The translations under genes and the position numbers were made by a program. A model generated the notes under the pieces. That model ran no database searches and was not told the DNA's origin. It saw nothing but the letters and a program-made list of their open reading frames with translations. A DNA stretch of 64,000 bases from Brachyspira sp. CAG:484 (GTDB lineage Bacteria; Cyanobacteriota; Vampirovibrionia; Gastranaerophilales; Gastranaerophilaceae): positions 53,874 to 117,873 of the forward strand of contig HF989736.1 in NCBI GenBank assembly GCA_000431315.1, read 5' to 3'. Positions within the stretch are counted from its first letter, which is position 1. Each line of letters starts with the position of its first letter. Of the stretch, positions 1-7,356 are shown piece by piece.

Positions 1-816
1 GATATTATGATAAGCCGTCCTACACAAAACCACCATAATGACAATATTTTAAGACTTAGAGAACACTATGACAAAGCAACAGCTTCTCCACAGACCAAAG
101 TTAATATTCTTACACTTGTTTCCGGAGAACAGCAGACTCATAATTATTATGCAGAACATGGTATGGAATACGGAAATGAATGTTTGCGGGAAACCTACGC
201 TGAGATTAAAGACGTTGAAGAAGAACATGTTACAATGTACGAATCTTTGATTGATCCTACAGAATCTTTATATGAGAAACTACTTCTTCATGAATTTACA
301 GAAGTTTGTACATATCATAACTGTATGGCTGATGAGGTTGATGATATGCTGAAACCTGTCTGGGAAGAGTTTCTTGCATATGAGTTAGGTCATTTGCAGG
401 CAGCGGCTGAACTGTTTAAAAAACATGAAAGACGTGATCCGGAGGAGGTTATCGGTACAGAAATAGTTTATCCTTGCAGATTTAAATCACAAAAGGAATA
501 TGTTACAAACATTCTGGAAAACGAAATTGATAAACGTTTAGGGCTGGATAAGGATTACACTGTAATTAAAAAACTTCCAGACAACTGGCCTAGTTACAAA
601 GTTCAGGAAAAAGTCGGTGAAGACGGTTCTCCAACCGAAATGACAATTAAGGTAATTGCAACCCAAAAGGATCGCGATCTTGTTATTGCTTCGGACAAGT
701 TGAAGAGAGAACAGGCAAAATTGATTGAAAGAGGGCTTGAACCTAAAGCGCAGGCTCCTGATACAGTCAGTGCCGATGAATTTAAAAAGATGAGTTCTCA
801 AAAGTTTGAAATGTAA
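1..816 (+). CDS. Ferritin-like protein, 5' end cut by window edge
   Basis: The reading frame is open to base 1, so the ATG at 7 is probably internal or only one of several possible starts. The protein is helical and acidic. It has E-x-x-H motifs (EEEH near residue 72 and ELGH near residue 128) inside long helices, as in ferritin-like and rubrerythrin-like four-helix bundles, where such residues bind two metal ions. A charged C-terminal tail of about 100 residues follows. No rubredoxin-type Cys pairs are visible. A role in iron or peroxide handling is inferred from the fold only. A hairpin terminator follows directly, so this is the last gene of its transcript. Confidence 0.55.
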   Translation, partial: DIMISRPTQNHHNDNILRLREHYDKATASPQTKVNILTLVSGEQQTHNYYAEHGMEYGNECLRETYAEIKDVEEEHVTMYESLIDPTESLYEKLLLHEFTEVCTYHNCMADEVDDMLKPVWEEFLAYELGHLQAAAELFKKHERRDPEEVIGTEIVYPCRFKSQKEYVTNILENEIDKRLGLDKDYTVIKKLPDNWPSYKVQEKVGEDGSPTEMTIKVIATQKDRDLVIASDKLKREQAKLIERGLEPKAQAPDTVSADEFKKMSSQKFEM

Positions 817-825
817 CGCTTCCAT

Positions 826-854
826 AAGAGGGATTTAATTATCCCTCTTTTTTG
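826..854 (+). terminator. Rho-independent terminator
   Basis: A 9-bp stem (AAGAGGGAT with ATCCCTCTT) and 6-base loop are followed by a T run. It ends the ferritin-like gene. Confidence 0.85.
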
Positions 855-868
855 TATAAAATATTCCT

Positions 869-1813
869 ATGAATAAAAAGAATAATATAAAGAGTATATA
901 TTCTAATTTTGCACTTTTAACTACTGCATTTATCTGGGGAGTTTCTTTTGTAGCTCAAAAATCAGGTATGGCTTTTGTTGGTCCGTTTACCTTTAATGCT
1001 GCAAGAACTTTTCTTGGCGGCTTAAGCCTGCTTCCGGTTATAGGTGTTTTAAAAATGATTTCTATGAAACATGATACAAGAACATCTCAGGAAAAAGCTG
1101 CTCAGCATAAAATCCTTGCTAAAGGCGGTATGTTGTGTGGTTTTCTTTTGTTTTCAGCCCTTACAATAAATCAGTATTGTATGGTTTATGCTCCGGCAGG
1201 AAAAGCAGGGTTTATTACTTCTTTGTATGTTATTTTTGTTCCGCTTATTGCTGTTTTTATGAAGAAGAAACTCCGGTTTAACGTTAAAATTAGTATAGTA
1301 CTTGCTGTAATCGGATTATATCTTTTGTGTTTTAAAAATACAGGTCATGTTGAAATAAGCGATGCTCTGCTGCTGGTTAGTTCCTTCCTGTTTGGTTTGC
1401 ATATAATTGTTGTTAATTATTATTCACATAAAGTTAGTTCTGCAAAACTTTCGTGTGTGCAATTTTTTACAGCCTGTTTACTTTCTGTTCCGTTAATGTT
1501 TATATTTGAACACCCACAGCTTTCTGCTCTCAGAGCCGGAATTGAGCCTATTCTTTTTTCCGGTATTCTTGCAACTGGTGTAGCCTATACGCTTCAGATT
1601 TTCGGGCAGAAAGGCACAAGTCCGGTGATTGCTTCTCTGATACTTAGTTTGGAATCTGTATTTGCCGTACTTGGCGGTATGGTTATGCTCGGTGAGAGTA
1701 TGATTTTCAGAGAAGCAATCGGATGCGTTTTTATGATTAGTGCAATTTTGCTTTCACAGCTTCGCTTCCCGCCTGCAATATCATATCCAGGCAAGACCGA
1801 TAGAAAAAATTGA
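869..1813 (+). CDS. DMT-superfamily (EamA) permease
   Basis: This 314-residue integral membrane protein has about ten hydrophobic segments in two EamA-type halves (roughly residues 12-150 and 160-300). The start of helix 1 carries the typical FIWGVSFVAQKSG pattern. Members export or import small metabolites such as amino acids; the substrate cannot be read from sequence. There is no clear ribosome site before the ATG, and a TATAAA box lies 8 bases upstream, so a leaderless start is possible. Its 3' end overlaps the convergent small membrane-protein gene by 33 bases. Confidence 0.85.
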   Translation: MNKKNNIKSIYSNFALLTTAFIWGVSFVAQKSGMAFVGPFTFNAARTFLGGLSLLPVIGVLKMISMKHDTRTSQEKAAQHKILAKGGMLCGFLLFSALTINQYCMVYAPAGKAGFITSLYVIFVPLIAVFMKKKLRFNVKISIVLAVIGLYLLCFKNTGHVEISDALLLVSSFLFGLHIIVVNYYSHKVSSAKLSCVQFFTACLLSVPLMFIFEHPQLSALRAGIEPILFSGILATGVAYTLQIFGQKGTSPVIASLILSLESVFAVLGGMVMLGESMIFREAIGCVFMISAILLSQLRFPPAISYPGKTDRKN

Positions 1814-2113
1814 AATTAAAAGTGAACCTACTAATGCACTTAAAAATCCGCTTACCTCAATTCCCGGAACAAGGTATGCTACAAACATAAACAGCAGTGC
1901 GTTTATCACCAGAGTGAAGATTCCAAGTGTCAATATATTTATAGGGAGTGTTAGTAAAAGCAGTACAGGTTTTATAAAAGCATTAATTAATGCTATTACT
2001 ACAGCTGCTATCATTGCTGTTGTGAAGTTTTCGATTGAAATACCCGGGGTTACCCAGCCGACAAACATAATTATAAGTGCTAAACCTAGCCATTTTAATA
2101 TCATTAAAAACAT
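1781..2113 (-). CDS. Phage-holin-superfamily-IV-like small membrane protein
   Basis: The 110 residues are almost entirely hydrophobic, with three to four transmembrane segments. The pattern WVTPGISIENF, the central N-A-F-I-K-P-V, and L-V-P-G-I-E-V-S-G-F match the 'phage holin family / 4 TMS' proteins (PF04020) found widely in bacterial chromosomes. Despite the name these are not known lysis proteins; the function is unknown. The start has an AAGGAGA ribosome site. It is convergent with the DMT permease and downstream of a terminator on its own strand, so it is probably monocistronic. Confidence 0.8.
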   Translation of the reverse strand: MFLMILKWLGLALIIMFVGWVTPGISIENFTTAMIAAVVIALINAFIKPVLLLLTLPINILTLGIFTLVINALLFMFVAYLVPGIEVSGFLSALVGSLLISIFSIGLAWI

Positions 2114-2178
2114 ATTCTCTCCTTATTTTTTTATTATTTTAAAGCAGTTAAAAAATATTTCAATACCGGAAAGTTTAA

Positions 2179-2210
2179 TAAAAAAAGCAGGTATTTTTTG
2201 AATACCTGCT
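2179..2210 (-). terminator. Rho-independent terminator of the nhaD-like transcript
   Basis: A 10-bp stem (AGCAGGTATT with AATACCTGCT) has a 5-base loop and a seven-T run on the minus strand. It closes the transcript of the 44-residue protein and the transporter. Confidence 0.85.
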
Positions 2211-2218
2211 AAAAATTA

Positions 2219-2353
2219 TTATTTTATAAAATTGGATGCAATATACATTCCTATTAAAACAATTACAAAGAACAAAAGACCTCCGAAAACTTCGTTCCTA
2301 TTGTAATTAAACTGGGCAGGATGCCCTGTTTCCTGTTTAGTTTTCTTATCCAT
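2219..2353 (-). CDS. Small membrane protein, 44 residues
   Basis: Read by hand on the minus strand. ATG at 2353 is preceded by AAGGAG and followed by 44 codons and TAA. The N-terminus is polar (MDKKTKQETGHPAQFNYNRN), followed by one membrane helix (about residues 23-41: VFGGLLFFVIVLIGMYIA). It lies 13 bases after the transporter gene, before a terminator, so the two are co-transcribed. It may be a small partner of the transporter, which is inference from position only. The family is not recognised. Confidence 0.75.
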   Translation of the reverse strand: MDKKTKQETGHPAQFNYNRNEVFGGLLFFVIVLIGMYIASNFIK

Positions 2354-2366
2354 ATTTGCAATCTCC

Positions 2367-3689
2367 TTATCTCAAAAATCGTAAATAAATATAGATGGAG
2401 CTTAGTATCAAAGAAATAAGCATAACAATGATACCGTACTTCATAAATCTCATAAACGAAATCGGATAATTTTTGGAAGCCGCAGTTTCAGAAACTATAA
2501 CATTTGCAGCTGCACCTATAATTGTCATGTTGCCGCCAAGGCAGGCACCTAATGACAAACACCACCATAACGGTTCGGCATAGCTTGCGCCCATAACTTT
2601 TTCAATTTCTAAAATCATAGGTGTCATAGTTGCAGTATATGGAATATTATCAATAATACCGGAGATAAAGCCTGAGCCCCAGAGAATTAACAGTGAGGTT
2701 GCAGCCTGAGAACCCTCGGTAATTTTGATAATCCAGTTTGCCATTAATGCAATACCGCCGGAAGCTTCAAGTCCGCCGATAATTATAAATAAGCCGATAA
2801 AGAAGAATATTGTATTCCATTCAACTTCTTTGCATATTTCAGAAGGTTTTTCAAATATCAGAAGTATGCTTGCACCAAGCATAGCCATAACTGATGTTTC
2901 AATATGTGTTATATCATGTGTTATAAAACCTAATATTACACCGGCTAATATGATAACACTTCTAATCATAAGAGCTTTATCTGTTATTGTATGCGAGTTA
3001 TCAAGCAGAGCCACCTGTTCCATTTTTTCTTTTGTAGTTACAAGGCTTTTACGGAAAAATAATGCCATTACGCCAAGAACAACAAGTAAAATAATGAAAA
3101 CTATCAGTGTTAATTCTTTTACAAAATCCATAAAAGAAAGTCCGGCAGCACTGCCGATAATTATGTTTGGAGGATCCCCGATAAGAGTTGATGTTCCTCC
3201 TATATTTGATGCAAAAACTTCTGTAATTAAAAAAGGAATAGGATTGATGTCGAGCTTTTTAGCAATAAAGAATGTTACAGGCATAATCAAAATAACTGTT
3301 GTAACATTATCAAGAAATGCTGATGTAACTGCGGTAAATAAGCCTAAAACAAACAATATAAGTATAGGCTTTCCGCCTGTATGCTTCAAAAGTTCATTAG
3401 CAATCCAGTTGAACATTCCGCTTTTTGTCGCAATACTTACAATAATCATCATTGCAACGAGCAAAAATATTACATTAAAATCAATATAATTAATAAAGTA
3501 CAGGCTGTTGATTGCATCGCCTGCCATTTTATGCTGGCTTAAAAGCCCTAAAAGAATTGTTGCTACAGCACCAAGAAGTGCCACTGTTGCTTTTGGAATT
3601 TTTTCCAGAGCAATAAATATGTAGGCGATAATCAATATTGCCGCCGAAACTCCGACACTGTGTGCCTGAACAAAATTTAATATATCCAT
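2367..3689 (-). CDS. ArsB/NhaD-family ion transporter
   Basis: This 440-residue multi-pass protein has about 11-12 membrane segments in two related halves. Signature stretches of the ion-transporter superfamily are present in each half: SAFLDNVTTVILIMP and GDPPNIIIGSAAG in the first, ISGIIDNIPYTATMTP and GGNMTIIGAAANV in the second. Acidic Asp-Asn in the half-helices suits Na+/H+ antiport (NhaD type). Arsenite or dicarboxylate export are alternatives, but no arsenic genes are nearby. A GGAGAG site precedes the ATG. Confidence 0.85.
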   Translation of the reverse strand: MDILNFVQAHSVGVSAAILIIAYIFIALEKIPKATVALLGAVATILLGLLSQHKMAGDAINSLYFINYIDFNVIFLLVAMMIIVSIATKSGMFNWIANELLKHTGGKPILILFVLGLFTAVTSAFLDNVTTVILIMPVTFFIAKKLDINPIPFLITEVFASNIGGTSTLIGDPPNIIIGSAAGLSFMDFVKELTLIVFIILLVVLGVMALFFRKSLVTTKEKMEQVALLDNSHTITDKALMIRSVIILAGVILGFITHDITHIETSVMAMLGASILLIFEKPSEICKEVEWNTIFFFIGLFIIIGGLEASGGIALMANWIIKITEGSQAATSLLILWGSGFISGIIDNIPYTATMTPMILEIEKVMGASYAEPLWWCLSLGACLGGNMTIIGAAANVIVSETAASKNYPISFMRFMKYGIIVMLISLILSSIYIYLRFLR

Positions 3690-3746
3690 TTTAAGTACTC
3701 TCCGATTTCGTTTATTACATTTGTTGTTTTAATATTTTAAACGAAG

Positions 3747-4103
3747 TTAAGGAGCACGCGGATTAATCTCATACCTGAAATTATAAGGATTTGAACAAAA
3801 ATCCGGGTTGAAGGTTAATGTAGGCTTTTTGTTTAAGAAAAAACTTTCCAAACTTACAAAATCAGGTGTGACTTCCGGAATATGAATTATCTTTTTATTA
3901 TGATTTCTAAGCGAATAATCGGAATTTGATATGTCTGTTGTTATATTTTTGAGGTTAAATGTATCGTTATTATTAATTTCAAGAGTTTTATTAATACTTA
4001 CTACAGTCTGTGTAAAGCTGTGAACTGAAGGCACAGTGCTTCTATGCCCCGCAAACACAAAACCTATTAATAAAAAAGTCAGTATCATAAAACATTTTTT
4101 CAT
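3747..4103 (-). CDS. Secreted protein of unknown function
   Basis: The 118 residues start with an apparent signal peptide (MKKCFMILTFLLIGFVFAG, cleavage near residue 19). The rest is a polar, Asn-, Ser- and Thr-rich mature part with one Cys and no recognised domain. There is no Shine-Dalgarno sequence. A TTGAAA/TAATAT promoter ends 9 bases before the ATG, so the 5' leader would be nearly absent. An 11-bp inverted repeat spans the start codon. It lies downstream of the pseudopilin operon on the same strand but appears to have its own promoter. Confidence 0.6.
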   Translation of the reverse strand: MKKCFMILTFLLIGFVFAGHRSTVPSVHSFTQTVVSINKTLEINNNDTFNLKNITTDISNSDYSLRNHNKKIIHIPEVTPDFVSLESFFLNKKPTLTFNPDFCSNPYNFRYEINPRAP

Positions 4104-4112
4104 GATACTGAC
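4078..4112. repeat. 11-bp perfect inverted repeat across a start codon
   Basis: GTCAGTATCAT and ATGATACTGAC are separated by 13 bases. On the minus strand the ATG of the secreted-protein gene (4101-4103) lies within the first arm and codon 6 (also ATG) in the second. If it folds in mRNA it would hide the start codon. Confidence 0.6.
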
Positions 4113-4141
4113 ATATTATTTAAAAAGTGAAAATTTTTCAA
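4113..4141 (-). promoter_or_regulatory. Promoter of the secreted-protein gene
   Basis: On the minus strand TTGAAA (4141-4136), a 17-bp spacer and TAATAT (4118-4113) lie just 9 bases from the ATG. This suggests a very short or absent 5' leader. Confidence 0.5.
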
Positions 4142-4156
4142 CAAGCTAAAACAATA

Positions 4157-4747
4157 TTATCTTTTGATAGTATCATTAGATTTCAAATATTCTTTAGCTT
4201 TTTCATCTGTGACATACATTTTACCGTCTTTTTTGATAAAGATTTCAAATATATCCGGATCAGAGCATTTTTCAGGATCAGTTTTGTTATACATACAGTT
4301 AGGTTTTTTATCGGAGCCGTTTACATCGACTTTAATTTTTGCATCTGTGGTAAAGTCTGTTATAGGCATTATCCATTCAATACCATCACTTGAAATAAAT
4401 GCTATTTGGTTGGCAACACAGTTCGGAACATCATCGACAGTGTTTACTTTTGTTGCAAATAGTTTGCAGAATTTTGTATTGCCTGAAATAGATGAATCTA
4501 TAGCTGCAGGTTCGATTTCATCAAATCCTTCTTTACCGAGTTTGGTAGCATACATATCTTCATCGTTTACAAGTTCTGTAACGATCCTTTCTGCAAGATA
4601 ATATGCTTTTTTGAACAAAATTTTATTTTTAGCCGGTTTGACCTGCATTATTGCCGGAATTAACATTGTTGCAATTATTGACAGAACTGCAAGACATACC
4701 ATCATTTCCGCCAAAGTAAAACCATATCTTTTTAATGTTATTTTCAT
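4157..4747 (-). CDS. Pseudopilin-like protein, short
   Basis: This 196-residue protein has a prepilin leader: a basic N-terminus, the processing site G-F-T-L-A-E-M-M with the conserved Glu at position 5 after cleavage, then a hydrophobic helix. Such proteins are cut and methylated by prepilin peptidase and inserted in type IV pilus or type II secretion filaments. The mature part has a helix, an acidic segment and several Cys (including a C-M-Y...K-C-S pair) but no glycine-rich domain. It is the last gene of a four-gene operon; the other three carry glycine-rich heads. Confidence 0.8.
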   Translation of the reverse strand: MKITLKRYGFTLAEMMVCLAVLSIIATMLIPAIMQVKPAKNKILFKKAYYLAERIVTELVNDEDMYATKLGKEGFDEIEPAAIDSSISGNTKFCKLFATKVNTVDDVPNCVANQIAFISSDGIEWIMPITDFTTDAKIKVDVNGSDKKPNCMYNKTDPEKCSDPDIFEIFIKKDGKMYVTDEKAKEYLKSNDTIKR

Positions 4748-4775
4748 TTGCCATTGTCCTTTTTTATTTTTATTT

Positions 4776-6392
4776 CTACCAAATTATAACTATAGATCCA
4801 GGTGCACCTGCAGTAGCTGCAACATTTGTATAGCTTGTGTCAGAGCAGCTTATTGGACCTGTGTATGATGAGCTCAGCGTATTACCGGCAAATTTTCGGA
4901 TATGTGTACTAATCCAGCAGTTATCTTGCGAAGTACCGCCATTACCGCCTCTGCCGAAAGTATTCAGGTCAATTCCATCACCTTCCGTAGGTGGAACATC
5001 ATTCATATTGGTAACATTTGCAGCTCTTTCATAAGTTGATATTGAGCCTATATGGTTAGGTGAAATTCCTGTATGGGTATTTGCACTATCTTCAGCTTCA
5101 GATGGATACCCTGGTGCCGGAGGCAGTATTTTTACAGGAAGCGGCTGCTTACCTTTTCCTCCTAATCCACCGGGAACTGATAATGCTCCGTTAGACATAC
5201 TGGTTTCTTCTCCCGGATTACCATCATCTCCTGAACCTAAAGCGGGTGCTGCACCACCTCTTCCTGGTTTAAGATCAACAGTATTTGATTTAAATGAACG
5301 TACAAATATTGCAAGATATTCTCCAGCAGTTCCGCCTTCTCCTGCTGTCATATATTTTGTATCATACTCATGACTCCAAGAGTAACTAGGAGAGTGTTCT
5401 CCTGCTGAACAGCTATTGTCGCAGCTTCCGTTACAATAACCATCTGAACCGTCACTACCTGCTGTGGCATTATAGCAGTATGAATAATCAGAACAAGGTG
5501 TTCTTGTTGCCGGGCTGCCTCCTGTTCCGCCATAGGCTGTACAAGAAGCTACAATACTTCCATTTTGACTGATTGCAGCTGATGCATTTCCGCCGTCTCC
5601 ACCGGAAAGACCATCATTAATATAAATACTTGAACTGTAATCACTCCCACTGCTTCCGCTGTCGTTAGTTGCTTCATGTTTTAAACCAAGACCTACCGCT
5701 ACAGAACCTGTATTACAGGTTGCACTGGAGCCTCCCGAGCCACCTGGAACTGTTCTATCCAGAACTTCAGCTGACCAGCTGCAGCTGACTGCCTCTGTTG
5801 ACATTGCTGTACAGTCTGCTTCAGTCATTCCGGCAGTTTCATTGGAACCGCATCTGCACTTTCCTGTACTTCCAAGATAACTCTCACCTGCGCCGGAACC
5901 ATCACCGCCGCTTCCGGAAGTTGCACAGGCATATACCACATCTCCTGCGACAAAACCTTGCCAGTCAGAAAGTGTCATATAAAACGGACTTCCGTTAATT
6001 TCACTTTCAGTCCAGCCGTAAGCAGTTTTAGTACCGCTTTCATTAACGCTGTTTCGTGTATTCCCGTCATATCCTGCATCTCCACCGGCACCGCCGCCGC
6101 CAACAAGCTGGATATAAAAATATGAAGCTTTTGCAGGCGGTTCAAATTTACATTCTGCTACTTCTCTTTTATACAAACGGGCTTTTTCAACATATCTTTC
6201 TTCCATTAGTTTGCCTTCGCTTGTTCTGTAGCAGGTATATTTACCATGAACTATTTTTTTAGGAACACGACTGTGTTTTTTTGTAATAACAGACATAGAG
6301 CCTGCTGTAATAAGTGATGCTATCATAAGTAACAACAGCATTTCAACAAGTGAAAAACCTTCTTTTAAAATGGATTTATTATTATTAATCAT
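4776..6392 (-). CDS. Pseudopilin with glycine-rich C-terminal domain (paralogue A)
   Basis: The 538 residues comprise a prepilin leader (K-E-G-F-S-L-V-E-M-L, then a 20-residue hydrophobic helix), a conserved linker (VHGKYTCYRT, then a Cys-Lys-Phe strand) and a glycine-rich domain. The domain opens with a strand ending LVGGGGAGGDAG, runs through Gly/Ser/Cys-rich sequence, contains A-G-E-Y-L-A-I-F-V and L-K-P-G-R-G-G, and ends GSIVIIW. The same layout is found in glycine-rich phage tail and appendage proteins. Two paralogues lie directly upstream. It is probably a filament tip or minor pilin with a surface-exposed Gly-rich head; the function is inferred. Confidence 0.75.
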   Translation of the reverse strand: MINNNKSILKEGFSLVEMLLLLMIASLITAGSMSVITKKHSRVPKKIVHGKYTCYRTSEGKLMEERYVEKARLYKREVAECKFEPPAKASYFYIQLVGGGGAGGDAGYDGNTRNSVNESGTKTAYGWTESEINGSPFYMTLSDWQGFVAGDVVYACATSGSGGDGSGAGESYLGSTGKCRCGSNETAGMTEADCTAMSTEAVSCSWSAEVLDRTVPGGSGGSSATCNTGSVAVGLGLKHEATNDSGSSGSDYSSSIYINDGLSGGDGGNASAAISQNGSIVASCTAYGGTGGSPATRTPCSDYSYCYNATAGSDGSDGYCNGSCDNSCSAGEHSPSYSWSHEYDTKYMTAGEGGTAGEYLAIFVRSFKSNTVDLKPGRGGAAPALGSGDDGNPGEETSMSNGALSVPGGLGGKGKQPLPVKILPPAPGYPSEAEDSANTHTGISPNHIGSISTYERAANVTNMNDVPPTEGDGIDLNTFGRGGNGGTSQDNCWISTHIRKFAGNTLSSSYTGPISCSDTSYTNVAATAGAPGSIVIIW

Positions 6393-6423
6393 AATTAACC
6401 AGACTCCTATTATTGATAGATTA

Positions 6424-7347
6424 TTACCAGATTATAACAGCTCCACCGTCGTTTCCGGGTTGACCTTTTGCTCCTCCGTTCCCTGGAGCAGCTGTAATTA
6501 TACCGCTTTCAACACCAATTGCATTAAGATAGGTGTTAAATTGCGATACATCAGCCCCATCTGTCATATTTGATTGTATTGTAAGTGCAAACTTAAAAGT
6601 TTTATCATCAGGTTCTTCATATGTAACCATATTACCGTTAAGAACAGTTTGGCTGTTAATGTCAATATACTTTAACTGTTCAGTAACATATGCGTCATCA
6701 TTTGTGCCGCCCATATCATCTTCTTTACAGTATGAAATCTGTACATATTCTGTATAAGCATTACAAACCGGCTGCCTTGCGCATGCATATTTTGCATTTA
6801 TAACACTACAGCCTGATACGTTATTGCCGTTCATAGTTGATTTATCAAATCCGTATGTTCCACCGTTTACAGAAGCAATTGTTTTCGTTCCGGTTGATTC
6901 TATTGAGTTAACTATTGACTGTGTTGCAGAACCCCCAACCGCAGCTCCTCTTCCCGGAGTAATTTCGAGTTCTTTTTCAATACTTGTTACAAAGAAACTT
7001 TTGTACTCACCAGCACCACCGCCATGGCCGCTGCTTGACGCTGAACCGGCACCGCCTCCTCCTACAAGGTTAATAACATAATAAGGCGCATTTTTTATAG
7101 GTTTAAATTTGCATATACTTACCGACTCTAAACTCCGCGGTATATTTTCAACAAAATACTGCTGTTTTAATGAACCGTTTGAGTAGTAGCATTCAAATCT
7201 TCCATGAGGTGTTTTTTCGGTTACTCTGTTTCTTTTCTTTGTAAAAACATTAGCACAGGCAGTTACGAATATAGCAACTATACCCATAACTACCAGTGTT
7301 TCAAATAGTGAAAATGCTAATTTATTATTTTTATCTATATTTATCAT
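6424..7347 (-). CDS. Pseudopilin with glycine-rich C-terminal domain (paralogue B)
   Basis: This 307-residue protein is the smallest of three paralogues. The leader processing site is A-F-S-L-F-E-T-L, followed by a hydrophobic helix. The linker PHGRFECYYSNG, a Cys-Lys-Phe strand and INLVGGGGAGS lead into the glycine-rich part. G-A-G-E-Y-K-S-F-F and I-T-P-G-R-G follow, then a Cys-containing non-glycine insertion (about residues 170-260), and the protein ends GGAVIIW. The start has AAGGAAAA upstream. It lies 9 bases after paralogue C and 31 before paralogue A, all in one operon. Confidence 0.75.
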   Translation of the reverse strand: MINIDKNNKLAFSLFETLVVMGIVAIFVTACANVFTKKRNRVTEKTPHGRFECYYSNGSLKQQYFVENIPRSLESVSICKFKPIKNAPYYVINLVGGGGAGSASSSGHGGGAGEYKSFFVTSIEKELEITPGRGAAVGGSATQSIVNSIESTGTKTIASVNGGTYGFDKSTMNGNNVSGCSVINAKYACARQPVCNAYTEYVQISYCKEDDMGGTNDDAYVTEQLKYIDINSQTVLNGNMVTYEEPDDKTFKFALTIQSNMTDGADVSQFNTYLNAIGVESGIITAAPGNGGAKGQPGNDGGAVIIW

Positions 7348-7356
7348 TTATTTTCC

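Noticed and set aside
1740..2201. 153-codon plus-strand frame over the holin-like gene
   Set aside because: It is antisense to a recognisable PF04020-type gene.
2725..3489. 254-codon plus-strand frame over the ion transporter
   Set aside because: It mirrors hydrophobic codons of the transporter; no ribosome site or known domain.
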